Positions 17,636 to 27,178 of a stretch of DNA of 64,000 bases are shown here, piece after piece (position 1 is the stretch's first letter; every line of letters starts with the position of its first letter). Both the position numbers and the translations under genes were made by a program. Under the pieces are notes generated by a model. It ran no database searches. It had not been told where the DNA came from and saw only the letters and a list, made by a program, of their open reading frames with translations. The stretch covers positions 1 through 64,000 of the forward strand of contig VHBO01000001.1 in NCBI GenBank assembly GCA_016871895.1. Reading direction: 5' to 3'. This stretch comes from Gemmatimonadota bacterium (GTDB lineage: Bacteria; Gemmatimonadota; Gemmatimonadetes; Gemmatimonadales; Gemmatimonadaceae).

Positions 17636-19232
17636 GGTCGATCGCGACGGCGGTGTTGGCGGCGAGCGAGATGGTGACCGTCCCCTGCGCCGTCACCGTC
17701 AGCTCCGTCCCCGCGCACGCGGCGCCGACCTTCCCGCCGGTGATCAGGTCGCAGTAGCTCCCCGGAGCGAGTGGCGTGGTGATCGTCTGCGTGACGGTCG
17801 TCGTCTCGCGGTTGCCCTTGGTGCCGCGCGAGAAGGCGATGGCATTCGCGCCGTTGTCCCACCAGTTCACGATATCCGTGCCGGCCACGCGGCGACGGAA
17901 GCCGATCATCCGCAGGATGTGTGGGTCGCGATGCTCGCAGACCCACTGCCCCTTCACCGCGGTCTCGAAGCTCGACGCGCAGACGACGTTCGTCGTCCAG
18001 CCCTCGGGGTCGCTCGGCGGGCCGTCGCTCCGCCCGCTGGGGCAGGTGAAGGCGAACCCGGAGAGGACCGAGGCATAGCCGTACGGCTGGGCGAGCATCC
18101 AGACGTTCGCGAGTCGGAAGGTCTGTCCGTTCTGGTAGCCGAGCTCGCAGTTCCGCTGCGTGTCGTGGTTCTAAATGAAGACCACCGCCTTGTCGGAGGG
18201 GATGAGTCCCCACGCGCCCGGCGAGAACTGCGCCCCAGCGGGGCCGTTCGGGTTGAGCTGGGCGATGTACTGCCCGTTGAGCTTCGAGAACTTGTCGCCG
18301 ATCCCCTTGAAGGTGAATTCGGTGATGTCGGTCGCGCCGCCCGAGGAATAGCCGATACCGAAGTAGTCATCCTCGTCGAGCGCCTCGCCGAAGCCGCTGC
18401 TGATCTCCAGGAAGACGTAGGGCAGCGGGCGGCTCTCGGCGGCGAGGGTGACGTTCATCGAATTGATGATCGCGTCGAGGTCCCCCTGCTGGATGTGCTT
18501 CGCGGCGTCGATGCGGAACCCGGCGACCCCCATCCGCGCGAGTGCGACGAGGTAGTTCGTGAGCGTCCGGCGGACCTTCGGCGTCTCCGTCTTCAGGTCG
18601 GGGAGCGAGTAGAGCTCGCAGTCCTGCACCTGCTCCGCCTTCGAGGAATCGAAGACGCCGCAGGGGGTGTGGAAGTCGCTCGCCTCGTAGAGGCCGGGGT
18701 AGGTGTACTTCGAGTAGGCCGTCCCCGCGCTCCCCGTGCCGGGGCTCGGGAAGTTCGTCATATGGTTGATGACCGCGTCGACGTAGATGCCGACCCCGAC
18801 GGCGGCGCAGCGGCTCACCATATCCTGGAACTGCGCGGCGGTGCCGGAGCGGCTCCGCGCGAGGCTGTAGCTCACCGGCTGGTAGCGTTGGCTCCAGTCT
18901 TTCGACGGCACGATGCTGTGCTCGTTCGGCGGCGAGACCTGCACCGCGTAGACCCCCGCGGGGCCCAGGACCGTCTCGCACTCGTTCGCGATGTCGTCCC
19001 AGCGCCAATCGAAGAGATGGACGTGGGTGTAGTCGGCGGCCGCGAGGCCCGAGGTGCGATAGTCGCTCGGGACCGTCGGGCGGACCTTCGGCTCCACCGG
19101 GTCGGGATCCGGAAGCGAGAGGGATTCGGTGCACGCCCCGACGAGCACAAGGGGGAGCGCGAGCGCGGCGAGGGCGAGCGGACGGCCAAGACGCGGACGG
19201 AGACGTCGAGCGAGACGCGGGAACATCGACAT
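17619..19232 (-). pseudogene. Alpha-amylase (GH13, animal type) lipoprotein interrupted by in-frame TAG
   Basis: The 537-codon frame encodes a secreted alpha-amylase: lipobox LVGAC with Cys34, region I DAVINHM, region II GFRIDAAKH (nucleophile Asp), region III FLEIS, and, after the break, NHDTQRNCEL (region IV), ANVWMLAQPYGYASV, VCEHRDPHI and IAFSRGTKG plus a C-terminal beta domain. The frame is interrupted by TAG at 18171-18173, precisely between FI and NHD, where family members have Glu or Asp (FIENHD/FVDNHD). Everything else is intact and in one frame, so it is a very recent nonsense mutation, a sequencing error, or a read-through site. It starts one base into the queG stop codon (TGATG). 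Confidence 0.85.
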
Positions 19233-20203
19233 CAGCGGGGGGGCTGGGGGGAGATGTCGTCCGGGGGGAGACCGTGGTTCGCGAGCACGACCGCTGCGTT
19301 GCGTCGGAGCCCATCGAGCTTGGCCCGCGCCATCGCGGAATCGCGCGTCATCTCACGATAGCGCACGGGGTCGAGGAAATGGAACTCCCTCGCGATCGCG
19401 ACGGGATCCGTGCCCGAGAGTGCGGGCTGCGGCGCGAGGGGGCCGTCCGTCGGGGGCGGCGACGCGAATTTCACATTCCACGGGCAGACGTCCTGACAGA
19501 CGTCGCATCCGTAGAGGTGGTCGCCGATCGCCGGCTCGAGCTCAGGGGGCATCGGCCCGCGATGTTCGATGGTGAGATACGAGATGCACCGGCGCGCATC
19601 CATCACGCCCGGCGCGACGAAGGCCTGCGTGGGGCAGGCGTCGAGACAGCGGGTGCAGGTGCCGCAGTGCGAGGTCGCGAATGGCGCGTCGGGCGTGAGC
19701 GCGAGGTCGAGGAAGAGCGCGCCGATGAAGAAGAACGACCCGCGCTCGGGGTTGATGAGCATCGTGTTCTTGCCGAACCATCCCAGCCCGGCGCGTCGCG
19801 CGAGGTCGCGCTCGAGGATCGGTCCCGTGTCCACGTAGGCGCGGCCGCGGACCGCCTCCCCGCGCTCCGCGCGCACCCACGTGAGCAGCGCGTCGAGCCG
19901 ATCCCACATCACGCGGTGGTAATCCGTGCCGCGGGCGTAGCGGGCGATCGGCCCCGACGGGGACCGCCCGCCGTAGTCGAGCGCGACGACGACCGCCGAG
20001 ACCATCCCGGGCTCCGGGCGTGTCGTATCGGCGCGGAGCTCGGCGCCGCGTCGGAGATAATCCATCCCGCCGTGATACTCCTGACGGAGCCAGTCGTCGA
20101 AGGCGCCCGCGGTCTCCGCGGGGCCGAGCGTCGCGAGGCCGGCGAGGTCGAAGCCGAGTCCGAGGGCCTGGTCTCTGAGCCGGACCTCGAACGACGTGCT
20201 CAT
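19232..20203 (-). CDS. queG: Epoxyqueuosine reductase
   Basis: A 323-residue cobalamin-dependent Fe-S enzyme that makes queuosine from epoxyqueuosine in tRNA. Motifs include GMDYLRRGAELRADT (about 45-59), YVDTGPILERDLARRAGLGW (about 123-142), GKNTMLI, and two 4Fe-4S motifs CGTCTRCLDACPTQAF (about 182-197) and GCDVCQDVCPWN (about 230-241). It is shorter than E. coli QueG (379) because the C-terminal HEAT region is reduced. It overlaps the small upstream gene by ATGA and the downstream amylase by one base, forming a three-gene unit. Confidence 0.94.
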   Translation of the reverse strand: MSTSFEVRLRDQALGLGFDLAGLATLGPAETAGAFDDWLRQEYHGGMDYLRRGAELRADTTRPEPGMVSAVVVALDYGGRSPSGPIARYARGTDYHRVMWDRLDALLTWVRAERGEAVRGRAYVDTGPILERDLARRAGLGWFGKNTMLINPERGSFFFIGALFLDLALTPDAPFATSHCGTCTRCLDACPTQAFVAPGVMDARRCISYLTIEHRGPMPPELEPAIGDHLYGCDVCQDVCPWNVKFASPPPTDGPLAPQPALSGTDPVAIAREFHFLDPVRYREMTRDSAMARAKLDGLRRNAAVVLANHGLPPDDISPQPPR

Positions 20204-20442
20204 CCGATCCGCACCGCCCAGCGCGCGTAGCGGATCACGTCCTCGACCGGCGGCACGGCGTCGGCGTCGCCGTACGCCGTGTACATCCGCCACCGCAGAT
20301 AGTCGCGGGCGGGGAGCGGGAGGAAGGGAGGGCGCATCCACCACCGGTTCCGCCGGAACCGCCAGCCGACGATCAGCAGGGCGCGGGCCGTTCGCGGATT
20401 CACGACGGCGCGCCAGACGAGCTGCAGGACGAGGCCGAGCAT
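20200..20442 (-). CDS. Small conserved hypothetical protein upstream of queG
   Basis: Eighty residues, basic and aromatic-rich (RRNRWWMRPPFLPLP, DYLRWRMYTAYGD), with a hydrophobic N-terminal helix (about 1-27) but no cleavage site. Coding is supported by its ATGA overlap with queG and by a TAGATT hexamer 7 bases before its ATG. I do not know the family; the DYLRWRMYTAYG segment, and the DxxxYARW end, look like a short conserved protein often next to Fe-S enzymes, but no function can be assigned. Confidence 0.75.
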   Translation of the reverse strand: MLGLVLQLVWRAVVNPRTARALLIVGWRFRRNRWWMRPPFLPLPARDYLRWRMYTAYGDADAVPPVEDVIRYARWAVRIG

Positions 20443-20449
20443 ACGGGGG

Positions 20450-20493
20450 AATCTAGCCGACGGCGTTCCGACGGGGCGTGGCGCGCCTATCTT
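20450..20493. promoter_or_regulatory. Divergent -10 elements
   Basis: On the minus strand TAGATT (20450-20455) ends seven bases before the ATG at 20442. On the plus strand TATCTT (20488-20493) ends six bases before the ATG at 20500. Both fit leaderless transcription. Confidence 0.5.
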
Positions 20494-20499
20494 CCGCGC

Positions 20500-21822
20500 A
20501 TGTGGCTCCAGCGGGCCTTCCCTCTCATCGCCCACTCGGCGGTGCGTTCCTACTACCGGGTCACGGTGGAGGGACCCGCCGTCCCTGTCTTGGGGCCCGT
20601 CCTCTTGATCGGGAATCACAACCACTCGCTCGTGGACGCGGCGGCGATGGTGATCGCGGCGCGGCGTCCCGTGCGGTTCCTCGCGAAGTACCCGCTCTTC
20701 CTGATGCCGAGCCTCGCCTGGCTCGTGAAGGGGGTGGGCGCCGTCCCGGTCTACCGGATCCAGGACGTGCCGGAGAAGATGAGCGAGAACGCCGATTCGT
20801 TCCGCGATGCGCACGCCGCGCTCGCCGCCGGCGACATCGTCGGGATCTATCCCGAGGGGACGAGCCACCTCGGTCGACAGCTTGTGCCGCTCAAGACCGG
20901 CGCGGCGCGCATCGCGCTCGGCGGTGCCGCGCAGCTCGGGCAGGTGTTCCCGATCATCCCGGTGGGGCTCATCATCCCCGATCGGTTCACGGTGCGGAGC
21001 GAGGCGTACCTGCTCATCGGCGCGCCGGTGGCGTGGGAGGATCTCGCCGCGCGCGGGCCACGCGATTCCGCCGCGGTGCGCGAGCTGACCGCGCGGATGG
21101 GTGCAGCGCTCCGCACGGTGACCCTGAACCTCCCGCAGGGGGAGGACGACCCGATCGTGCACGCCGCGGAGCAGGTATGGCGCGCCGAGTTCGGTGCGGC
21201 GCCCGGCGTGGCAGCGGAGCGGGCGCGCCTCCAACGCGCCGCCGGTGTGCTCGACGCCGCGCGCCGCGAGCGGGGCGAGGAATGGCTGACGCTCGTTCGG
21301 GCCCTCGAGGCACATTCCACGACACTGGCGTCGCACGGCCTGACCCCGCTGACGCTGCACCCCGCCGCGCCGCTCGGCGCCGCGCTCGCCTGGAGCGCCC
21401 GACGCGTCCCCTGGCTCCTCACCCTCCCGGTCTCGCTCCTAGCCGCGATCGTCTTCGCGGTGCCCACGCGCATCGCACTCGGCATCGCGGACCATATGAG
21501 TCGTCGGGATGGGATGGATGCCTTCGCGACGCACCGCATCCTCGTGAGCGCCGCGACGCATCTCGCCTGGATCCCGCTTGTCGCGATCGTGGTGGCGTGG
21601 CTCGCAGGCCCGTGGTGGGGGCTCGCCGCGGTGGTCGCGCAGCCGCTGCTCGGCATCCTCTCCATCCGTGTGTCGGACGAGCGGCGTGCGACGCGCGCCG
21701 CGGTACGACGGTGGGTGATGCAGCGTCGCGCCGCGGGGCGGCTCGGCGAACTCCGTGCGGCCCAGCGGACGCTCGCCGAGCGACTACGCGCGCTGATGGA
21801 GCGGGTGGCGCCGACCGGGTGA
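20500..21822 (+). CDS. 1-acylglycerol-3-phosphate acyltransferase-like protein
   Basis: A 440-residue PlsC-superfamily acyltransferase. The catalytic block is GNHNHSLVDAA (about 46-56, the HxxxxD motif), followed by KYPLFLMPSLAWLVKG, and YPEGTSHLGRQLVPLKTGAA (about 125-144, acyl acceptor-binding site), ending with FPIIPVGLI. The C-terminal half adds a helical region and two to three membrane segments (about 305-390), which is longer than classical PlsC (about 245) and like the larger acyltransferases of unknown acceptor. It probably acts in membrane lipid synthesis. No operon partner. Confidence 0.88.
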   Translation: MWLQRAFPLIAHSAVRSYYRVTVEGPAVPVLGPVLLIGNHNHSLVDAAAMVIAARRPVRFLAKYPLFLMPSLAWLVKGVGAVPVYRIQDVPEKMSENADSFRDAHAALAAGDIVGIYPEGTSHLGRQLVPLKTGAARIALGGAAQLGQVFPIIPVGLIIPDRFTVRSEAYLLIGAPVAWEDLAARGPRDSAAVRELTARMGAALRTVTLNLPQGEDDPIVHAAEQVWRAEFGAAPGVAAERARLQRAAGVLDAARRERGEEWLTLVRALEAHSTTLASHGLTPLTLHPAAPLGAALAWSARRVPWLLTLPVSLLAAIVFAVPTRIALGIADHMSRRDGMDAFATHRILVSAATHLAWIPLVAIVVAWLAGPWWGLAAVVAQPLLGILSIRVSDERRATRAAVRRWVMQRRAAGRLGELRAAQRTLAERLRALMERVAPTG

Positions 21823-21865
21823 TGACGGATCGCTGTTCCGTCGTGGTGCGCCGACGGTCGCCGAC

Positions 21866-23275
21866 CTAGAGGAAGCTGCGCCCCTGGCCCGCGTCGGGGA
21901 CGGACCGCCCCAGTCGGGCGAGGGCGCTCGGGAAGACGTCGACCGTCCGACGCGGGGTGCCGCGGACCGGGTGCGACGTGAGGAAGGGGACGCGCATATG
22001 CTCACGATGCAGCGCGCCGTGCGACGAGCGGTGTGGGACGGGTTCGTATCGCTCCCGGAAATCCCACTGCGGGGTCGCCGAGACGATGACGTCGCCGGAG
22101 CGCGCCGCACCGGCCAACGCGATGATCTGCACGAGGGCGTCGGGATAGGCGCCGTCGATGGTCGCGTCGTGCGCCGCCTCCGCGTCGAGTCCGTTCGGCG
22201 GTGTGTCGGCGTCGAGGCGGAGGGGATCCCCCGTCTCGCGACGGTAGTGATGGCGGCCGGCGGCGTCGCGCCAGACGAGGGCGTTCCCCGTCCGTGCGCG
22301 TACGGCGCATCGCGCGGGATCGAGCGGGAGCAGGACGAGATCGACCGAGGGGCGCGCGAGGAGCCAGTCGACGAGCGCGGTGCGATGCGGCGCGAGCGTC
22401 GGCCACCACGGGCGGGTCGGGCGTGCGAGGTCGAGATACAGATGCGCCATCCCGTTCCCGCCGACCATCACGCTGATGTCGTCGCCCCCGCGCCAGGCCC
22501 ACGGATGCGCGCGCGCGCCGTAGCCCGCGTCGCGCAACGCGTCGGCGAGGTCGTCGTGGTGCGCGACCGGCGCGTGGCCGTGGTCGCTGACGATCCAGAT
22601 GGCGAGCGCCTCGCCGCGGCCCGCGCGCTCGGCGTCGTCGGTGAGGCGCTCCACCGTACCGTCGACCACGCGCATCGCGTCGAGCACCTCGGGGGCGTCG
22701 GCGCCGAGGGCGTGCGAGACCTTGTCGATACCGGGCAGCGCGAGGAAGGCGACGGCGGGACGCTCACGCGCGACGCGTGTGGCGAAGCGGTCAGCCACGG
22801 CGCGCTCGAGCGCGAGCCATCCGGGGAGGTCGCCGCGGAAATGGTGCCACGCGAGCCGGAGCCAGGCCGCGGGGCTGCCGTCGAGGCGGCGGTGGCGCGG
22901 CAGGCCGCGCGTGAACGGGGCGAAGGCGGCGATCGCGTCGGGCTCGGCCTCGAAGAGCGTGCGACAGCGCGTGTCGAGGTCGCCGTCGGCGAGGAGCGCG
23001 TCGATCCCCACGTAACTGCGCGCGCCGCCTGGCGTGCGCACGTGTCGGCCGCCACGGTCCCACCAGCGGATCCCGGGGATGCCCGCGTCGCCCGGATGCC
23101 ACCCCGTGAGGAACGGCAGATACGCCGGACCGGTGACCGAGGGGAACACGGTCGTGATGGTGTGGGCGCTCCCGGCGGCGCGGAGGCGCGCGAGGGCGGG
23201 GAGGTGGCCCGCGTCGATCGCCGCGGGGAAGGCGTCGGGTCGCGCCCCGTCCGCCACGAGGAGGACGAGCGTCAC
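21866..23275 (-). CDS. Alkaline phosphatase-superfamily phosphodiesterase (type I NPP-like)
   Basis: About 469 residues. The N-terminal metal site TLVLLVADGARPDAFP, the nucleophile Thr in TVFPSVTGPAYLPFLTG (about 40-56), LALPGIDKVSHALG (Asp/His metal ligands, near 190) and IVSDHGHAPV (about 232) are those of nucleotide pyrophosphatase/phosphodiesterase proteins. No signal peptide is visible, so it may be cytosolic. I chose GTG 23275 because GGGAG lies about eight bases upstream; a TTG at 23311 would add 12 residues without a ribosome binding site. Substrate unknown. Confidence 0.85.
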   Translation of the reverse strand: MTLVLLVADGARPDAFPAAIDAGHLPALARLRAAGSAHTITTVFPSVTGPAYLPFLTGWHPGDAGIPGIRWWDRGGRHVRTPGGARSYVGIDALLADGDLDTRCRTLFEAEPDAIAAFAPFTRGLPRHRRLDGSPAAWLRLAWHHFRGDLPGWLALERAVADRFATRVARERPAVAFLALPGIDKVSHALGADAPEVLDAMRVVDGTVERLTDDAERAGRGEALAIWIVSDHGHAPVAHHDDLADALRDAGYGARAHPWAWRGGDDISVMVGGNGMAHLYLDLARPTRPWWPTLAPHRTALVDWLLARPSVDLVLLPLDPARCAVRARTGNALVWRDAAGRHHYRRETGDPLRLDADTPPNGLDAEAAHDATIDGAYPDALVQIIALAGAARSGDVIVSATPQWDFRERYEPVPHRSSHGALHREHMRVPFLTSHPVRGTPRRTVDVFPSALARLGRSVPDAGQGRSFL

Positions 23276-23328
23276 GTCTGGGCTCCCGGGTCGCTCCGCC
23301 GCATGGCGCAAGCTAAACTTCGCTGGCG

Positions 23329-24153
23329 ATGAGTCCCAAGCGTCGTCCTTCCGCCCGCCCGCGCCGTTCCGCGCCGCCGGCCGCGCCTCCGCCGGGGCCG
23401 CGCGCGGCCACGGACGACGCCATCGGCGACACCGCCTGGGCCCTCACCGAGGACGCCAAGCTCCTCCAGCACGGCGGCCCGCGCTCCGACTTCCGCAGCA
23501 CCGATCCCTGGCGCGTGATGCGCATCATGTCGGAGTTCGTCGAAGGGTTCGACAAGCTCGCGCACATCGAAAAAGGCGTCTCCCTCTTCGGCTCGGCGCG
23601 CACGCAGCCCGACGACCCGCAGTACGCGGCGGCTGTCGAGGTCGCGCGCCTCCTCGCGCGCGAAGGCTTCTCGATCATCACCGGGGCGGGCCCCGGGATC
23701 ATGGAGGCGGCGAACAAGGGGGCGAAGCTCGGCGGCGGGCATTCGATCGGGTGCAACATCGAGCTCCCCTTCGAGCAGGGGGTGAACCCCTATGTCGATA
23801 CGCACGTCGCCTTCCGCTACTTCGCGGTGCGCAAGACGATGTTCATCAAGTATTCGAGTGCGTTCATCATCTTCCCGGGCGGCTTCGGCACCTTCGATGA
23901 GCTCTTCGAGGCGCTGACGCTGATCCAGACGGGGAAGATCGCGGAGTTCCCGGTGGTGCTCTTCGGCACGCACTACTGGGCGGGGCTGGTGCGGTGGCTT
24001 GAGAGCCGGGTGCTCGGCGAACGGAAGATCTCGCCCGGGGACCTCGAGCTGATGACGGTGACGGACGATCCGGCCGAGGCGGTGCGTGTGGTCGCCAAGG
24101 CGTATGCGGCACAACTGGAGATGGCTCGGCGTCGCGCCGAGCGAGGAGCGTAG
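23329..24153 (+). CDS. LOG-family (TIGR00730) nucleotide phosphoribohydrolase-like protein
   Basis: A 274-residue Rossmann-fold protein of the family once called lysine decarboxylase-like and now known from LONELY GUY enzymes and PpnN, which cleave nucleoside monophosphates. [14 protein letters not shown] (about 122-135) and the phosphoribose-binding [15 protein letters not shown] (about 183-197) are diagnostic. An extended, basic, Pro/Ala-rich N-terminus (1-45) is disordered. It is separated by one base from the deoxyhypusine synthase-like gene, so the two are surely coexpressed. A TAAACT hexamer lies nine bases before the ATG. Confidence 0.92.
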   Translation: MSPKRRPSARPRRSAPPAAPPPGPRAATDDAIGDTAWALTEDAKLLQHGGPRSDFRSTDPWRVMRIMSEFVEGFDKLAHIEKGVSLFGSARTQPDDPQYAAAVEVARLLAREGFSIITGAGPGIMEAANKGAKLGGGHSIGCNIELPFEQGVNPYVDTHVAFRYFAVRKTMFIKYSSAFIIFPGGFGTFDELFEALTLIQTGKIAEFPVVLFGTHYWAGLVRWLESRVLGERKISPGDLELMTVTDDPAEAVRVVAKAYAAQLEMARRRAERGA

Positions 24154-24154
24154 G

Positions 24155-25402
24155 ATGGCGGCGAAGAAGTCGGAGCGGGCGCGCGGCGGGTTCAAGGCGT
24201 CGCGGCACGGTACGGGCGAGGCGAAGCGGAAGGCGAGCGCCGCGGGCGATAAGGCCGCGCAGAAGCGTGCCGCCGAGGCGCGCGAGTCGAAGAGCCCGAA
24301 GGTGGGGACCAAGGCGCAGAGCACCTTCCTCCGCGGCAAGAAGATCGACCCGCGGAAGCTCGATGGGACGGAGACCGTCGTACAGCTCGTCGAGGGCGCC
24401 TTCCAGAGCTACAACTCCGGGCGCCTCCGCGAGGCGTGCGGCCTCTTCACCGAGTTGATGCTGCAGAAGGAGGTCACCGTCGGGATGACGCTGACCGGAG
24501 CGCTCACGCCAGCCGGGCTCGGGATGAGCACCATCATCCCCCTGATGGAGGCGGGGTTCGTCGACTGGATCATCTCGACCGGCGCGAACCTCTACCACGA
24601 CGCGCACTTCGGGCTCGGGCTCTCGATGCACCGCGGGAACCCGCAGGCCTCCGACACCGTGCTGCGCGAGGAGGGCGTCGTCCGCATCTACGACGTCTTC
24701 TTCGATTACGACGTGCTCCTTTCCACCGACGCCTTCTTCCGGAAGGTGATCCGCGCGCCGGAGTTCCAGCGGGCGATGTCGAGCGCGGAGTTTCATCACC
24801 TCTGCGGCAAGTACCTCGTCGAGCGTGAGAAGGCGCTCGGCATCCCGCAGAAGTCGCTGCTCGCGGCCGCATACCGCTGTGGCGTGCCGATCTACACCTC
24901 CTCGCCGGGCGACTCGAGCATCGGGATGAACGTCGCCGCGCTCGCACTTGAGGGCGGCACCTGCGTGATCGATCCGAACAAGGATGTGAACGAGACGGCG
25001 AGCATCGTGCTCCACGCCAAGCGCATCGGCGGACAGAGCGCGGTCCTCATCGCCGGCGGCGGCTCGCCGAAGAACTTCGCGCTCCAGACCGAGCCGCAGA
25101 TCCAAGAGGTCCTCGGGATCGACGAGAAGGGGCACGACTACTTCCTGCAGATCACCGATGCGCGCCCCGACACCGGCGGCCTCTCCGGCGCGACGCCGGC
25201 GGAAGCGGTGAGCTGGGGGAAGATCGATCCGGACAAGCTGCCGGACGCGGTGGTCTGCTACCTCGACTCGACGATCGCGCTACCGATCCTCACGAGCTAC
25301 GCGCTCGCGAAGCGGAAGCCGCGGAAGCTCAAGCGCCTCTACGACCGCCGGGCGGAGATGATGGCGACGCTGCAGCGGGAGTTCGCGAAGGCGAATCGCT
25401 GA
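24155..25402 (+). CDS. Deoxyhypusine synthase-like protein
   Basis: A 415-residue NAD-dependent spermidine-using fold best known from eukaryotic/archaeal deoxyhypusine synthase, which modifies eIF5A, a protein bacteria lack. The fold core starts near residue 65 ([18 protein letters not shown]) after a Lys/Arg/Ala-rich tail. Conserved points are [37 protein letters not shown], where Lys306 aligns with the lysine that forms the enzyme-butylimine intermediate (human Lys329), and [14 protein letters not shown]. Enzymatic transfer of an aminobutyl group to some acceptor is therefore plausible, but the acceptor is unknown. It forms a two-gene operon with the LOG-family gene. Confidence 0.9.
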   Translation: MAAKKSERARGGFKASRHGTGEAKRKASAAGDKAAQKRAAEARESKSPKVGTKAQSTFLRGKKIDPRKLDGTETVVQLVEGAFQSYNSGRLREACGLFTELMLQKEVTVGMTLTGALTPAGLGMSTIIPLMEAGFVDWIISTGANLYHDAHFGLGLSMHRGNPQASDTVLREEGVVRIYDVFFDYDVLLSTDAFFRKVIRAPEFQRAMSSAEFHHLCGKYLVEREKALGIPQKSLLAAAYRCGVPIYTSSPGDSSIGMNVAALALEGGTCVIDPNKDVNETASIVLHAKRIGGQSAVLIAGGGSPKNFALQTEPQIQEVLGIDEKGHDYFLQITDARPDTGGLSGATPAEAVSWGKIDPDKLPDAVVCYLDSTIALPILTSYALAKRKPRKLKRLYDRRAEMMATLQREFAKANR

Positions 25403-25405
25403 GGC

Positions 25406-27073
25406 TCACCGCCCGTTCGCCGGCGTCGCGCGCGTGGCCGGCGTGCAGGGCCGCCACGTGCCCGGCTGCCCGTTCGTCCCGCCCGGGAGCGGGTCGACGA
25501 CGGTCCGCCCCATCGGCGTGGGATCCTCACTCGCGAGATACGCGAGCATCGCGGTCAGCGTCGCGTTCTGCCGCAGGTCGGACTCGACGACCTTGTCGTA
25601 GGTATCACGGTCGGTGTGCCAGGTGGTGTTCGAGTAGTCCCAGCCGAGCGCGCCGAGGCTGAGCGCCGCGACCTTGTGGCAGGCGAAGCTCGCGTGGTCG
25701 CTCCCGCCGGTCGCCTGACCACCGACCGGGGTATAGCGGATCCACTGCGAGAGCGCACCCGGGAGCGCGCCCAAGTAGCCGGCGACGCGCGGGCCGGCGT
25801 CGGCGATGGGCCCGCCGGAGAGGCTGGTGATCCGCCCGGTGCCGTTGTCTTGGTTCAGCACGAGGTGTGCGCCAGCGATCACCTCGGGGTGATCCTCGGT
25901 GAACGCCTTCGAGCCGTTAAGCCCCTGCTCCTCGCCGTTCCAGTGGCCGACCAGGATCGTGCGCTTCGGCTGCGGATAGACCTGCTTCAGGATGCGCAGC
26001 GCCTCGAGCATCGTGATGGTGCCGGTCCCGTTGTCCGTCGCGCCGGACGCGGCCGACCACGAATCGAAGTGCGCCGAGAGGATCACGTACTCGTTCGGCT
26101 TCTCGACGCCCTTCAGCTCCGCGACCACGTTGAACACGGGGCGCTCACCGAGACGGCGGCTGTCGGTGAAGGCGCGGACCCGCGACCCCTGCCCATTGCG
26201 CGCGAGTCGCACGAGGAGACCATAGTCCTCGCAGCCGACGGCGAAGGTCGGCAGCGTCTGGTTCGGCGAGCCGAAGATCTTCGTGATGCCAGGGTAGTTT
26301 GACCACTGGAAGGTCAGGACGCCGAGCGCGCCCGCGTCCTTGAGCTTCTCCCAGACCGACCGACCGCCGCTCATCGCGACGTTGAGCTGGTTCCACTCCA
26401 CCTGTAGCGTGTTCTGCGCCGCGGTCACCCGCTCCTGCTCCTCTGGTGTGCCGAACTCGCGCCACTGCGCGCCCGACCGGCAGGAGAGCCGCGGCGCATT
26501 CATCGCGAAGAACTTCCCCTTCACCGTGGGGAGCCAGGCGTCGAACGCCTCAGGGGTGGAGAGCCCGGTGGGATACGCAACGACCTCGCCCTCGATTGGC
26601 GTCGGTCGCGCGCCTCGCCCGGTCGACGGGCTCCACGCCATCGCCGTCGCCTCGAGCGAGCGGGTGCGCGGGCCGATGAGGTCGAGATGCGAGACGCCGC
26701 GGCTCCAGCCGAGCCAGGTGCCGTAGCGCTCACGCCGCGCGGGGACACCCCAGCCGGTGTACTGCGAGACGAGCCACTCCTGCGCCGCATCGGATTCCGG
26801 CGAACCGGTGAGGCGCTGGCCGTACCGGTCCATCAACACCTGCGCGAACGCGCTCGCCTGCGATCGGCTCATCCCCTCGTCCCAGAGGCGCTGCAGCATC
26901 GGATCGCTCGGCGGCGTCGTGCGCACATACGCCGGCAGCTCCGCGGCCGGGATCGGATCGGCCATCCGGTCTCGCGGCGTGGCGGGCGGGGGCGTGGCAG
27001 GACGCTGGGCGTGCGATGCGGACGGCTGGAGGCTGAAGGCGGAGAGCAGCAGCAGAGCGGTGAAGCGACGCAT
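25406..27073 (-). CDS. Secreted M28-family zinc metallopeptidase
   Basis: A 555-residue exported peptidase. Residues 1-22 form the signal peptide (LLLLSAFSLQPSASHAQ), partly encoded by a heptanucleotide repeat. A PA-like insert lies around 150-290. The co-catalytic zinc site is ILSAHFDSW (His), GATDNGTGTI (Asp), HWNGEEQGLNGS (Glu-Glu) and, later, TWHTDRDTYDKV (His). Such enzymes are aminopeptidases or carboxypeptidases acting on peptides outside the cytoplasm. ATG 27073 was chosen because it begins the signal peptide; an upstream in-frame start would add 26 unlikely residues. Confidence 0.92.
   Translation of the reverse strand: MRRFTALLLLSAFSLQPSASHAQRPATPPPATPRDRMADPIPAAELPAYVRTTPPSDPMLQRLWDEGMSRSQASAFAQVLMDRYGQRLTGSPESDAAQEWLVSQYTGWGVPARRERYGTWLGWSRGVSHLDLIGPRTRSLEATAMAWSPSTGRGARPTPIEGEVVAYPTGLSTPEAFDAWLPTVKGKFFAMNAPRLSCRSGAQWREFGTPEEQERVTAAQNTLQVEWNQLNVAMSGGRSVWEKLKDAGALGVLTFQWSNYPGITKIFGSPNQTLPTFAVGCEDYGLLVRLARNGQGSRVRAFTDSRRLGERPVFNVVAELKGVEKPNEYVILSAHFDSWSAASGATDNGTGTITMLEALRILKQVYPQPKRTILVGHWNGEEQGLNGSKAFTEDHPEVIAGAHLVLNQDNGTGRITSLSGGPIADAGPRVAGYLGALPGALSQWIRYTPVGGQATGGSDHASFACHKVAALSLGALGWDYSNTTWHTDRDTYDKVVESDLRQNATLTAMLAYLASEDPTPMGRTVVDPLPGGTNGQPGTWRPCTPATRATPANGR
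27026..27046 (+). repeat. Short heptanucleotide array inside signal-peptide coding sequence
   Basis: CTGGAGG (27026-27032) and CTGAAGG (27033-27039), then a degenerate unit, on the plus strand. On the coding minus strand this reads CCTTCAG CCTCCAG and encodes the AFSLQP part of the M28 peptidase signal peptide. The same heptamer forms longer arrays at 38731 and 44417. Confidence 0.6.
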
Positions 27074-27178
27074 CAGGGCACCAGGGAATGGGGAGGAATC
27101 CAGCACGAACAGATGAAGCGACGAACAATCAACGGCGCGCGCGTCGCGCACGTTGTGCGGGACGATGCCGCCGACCGC

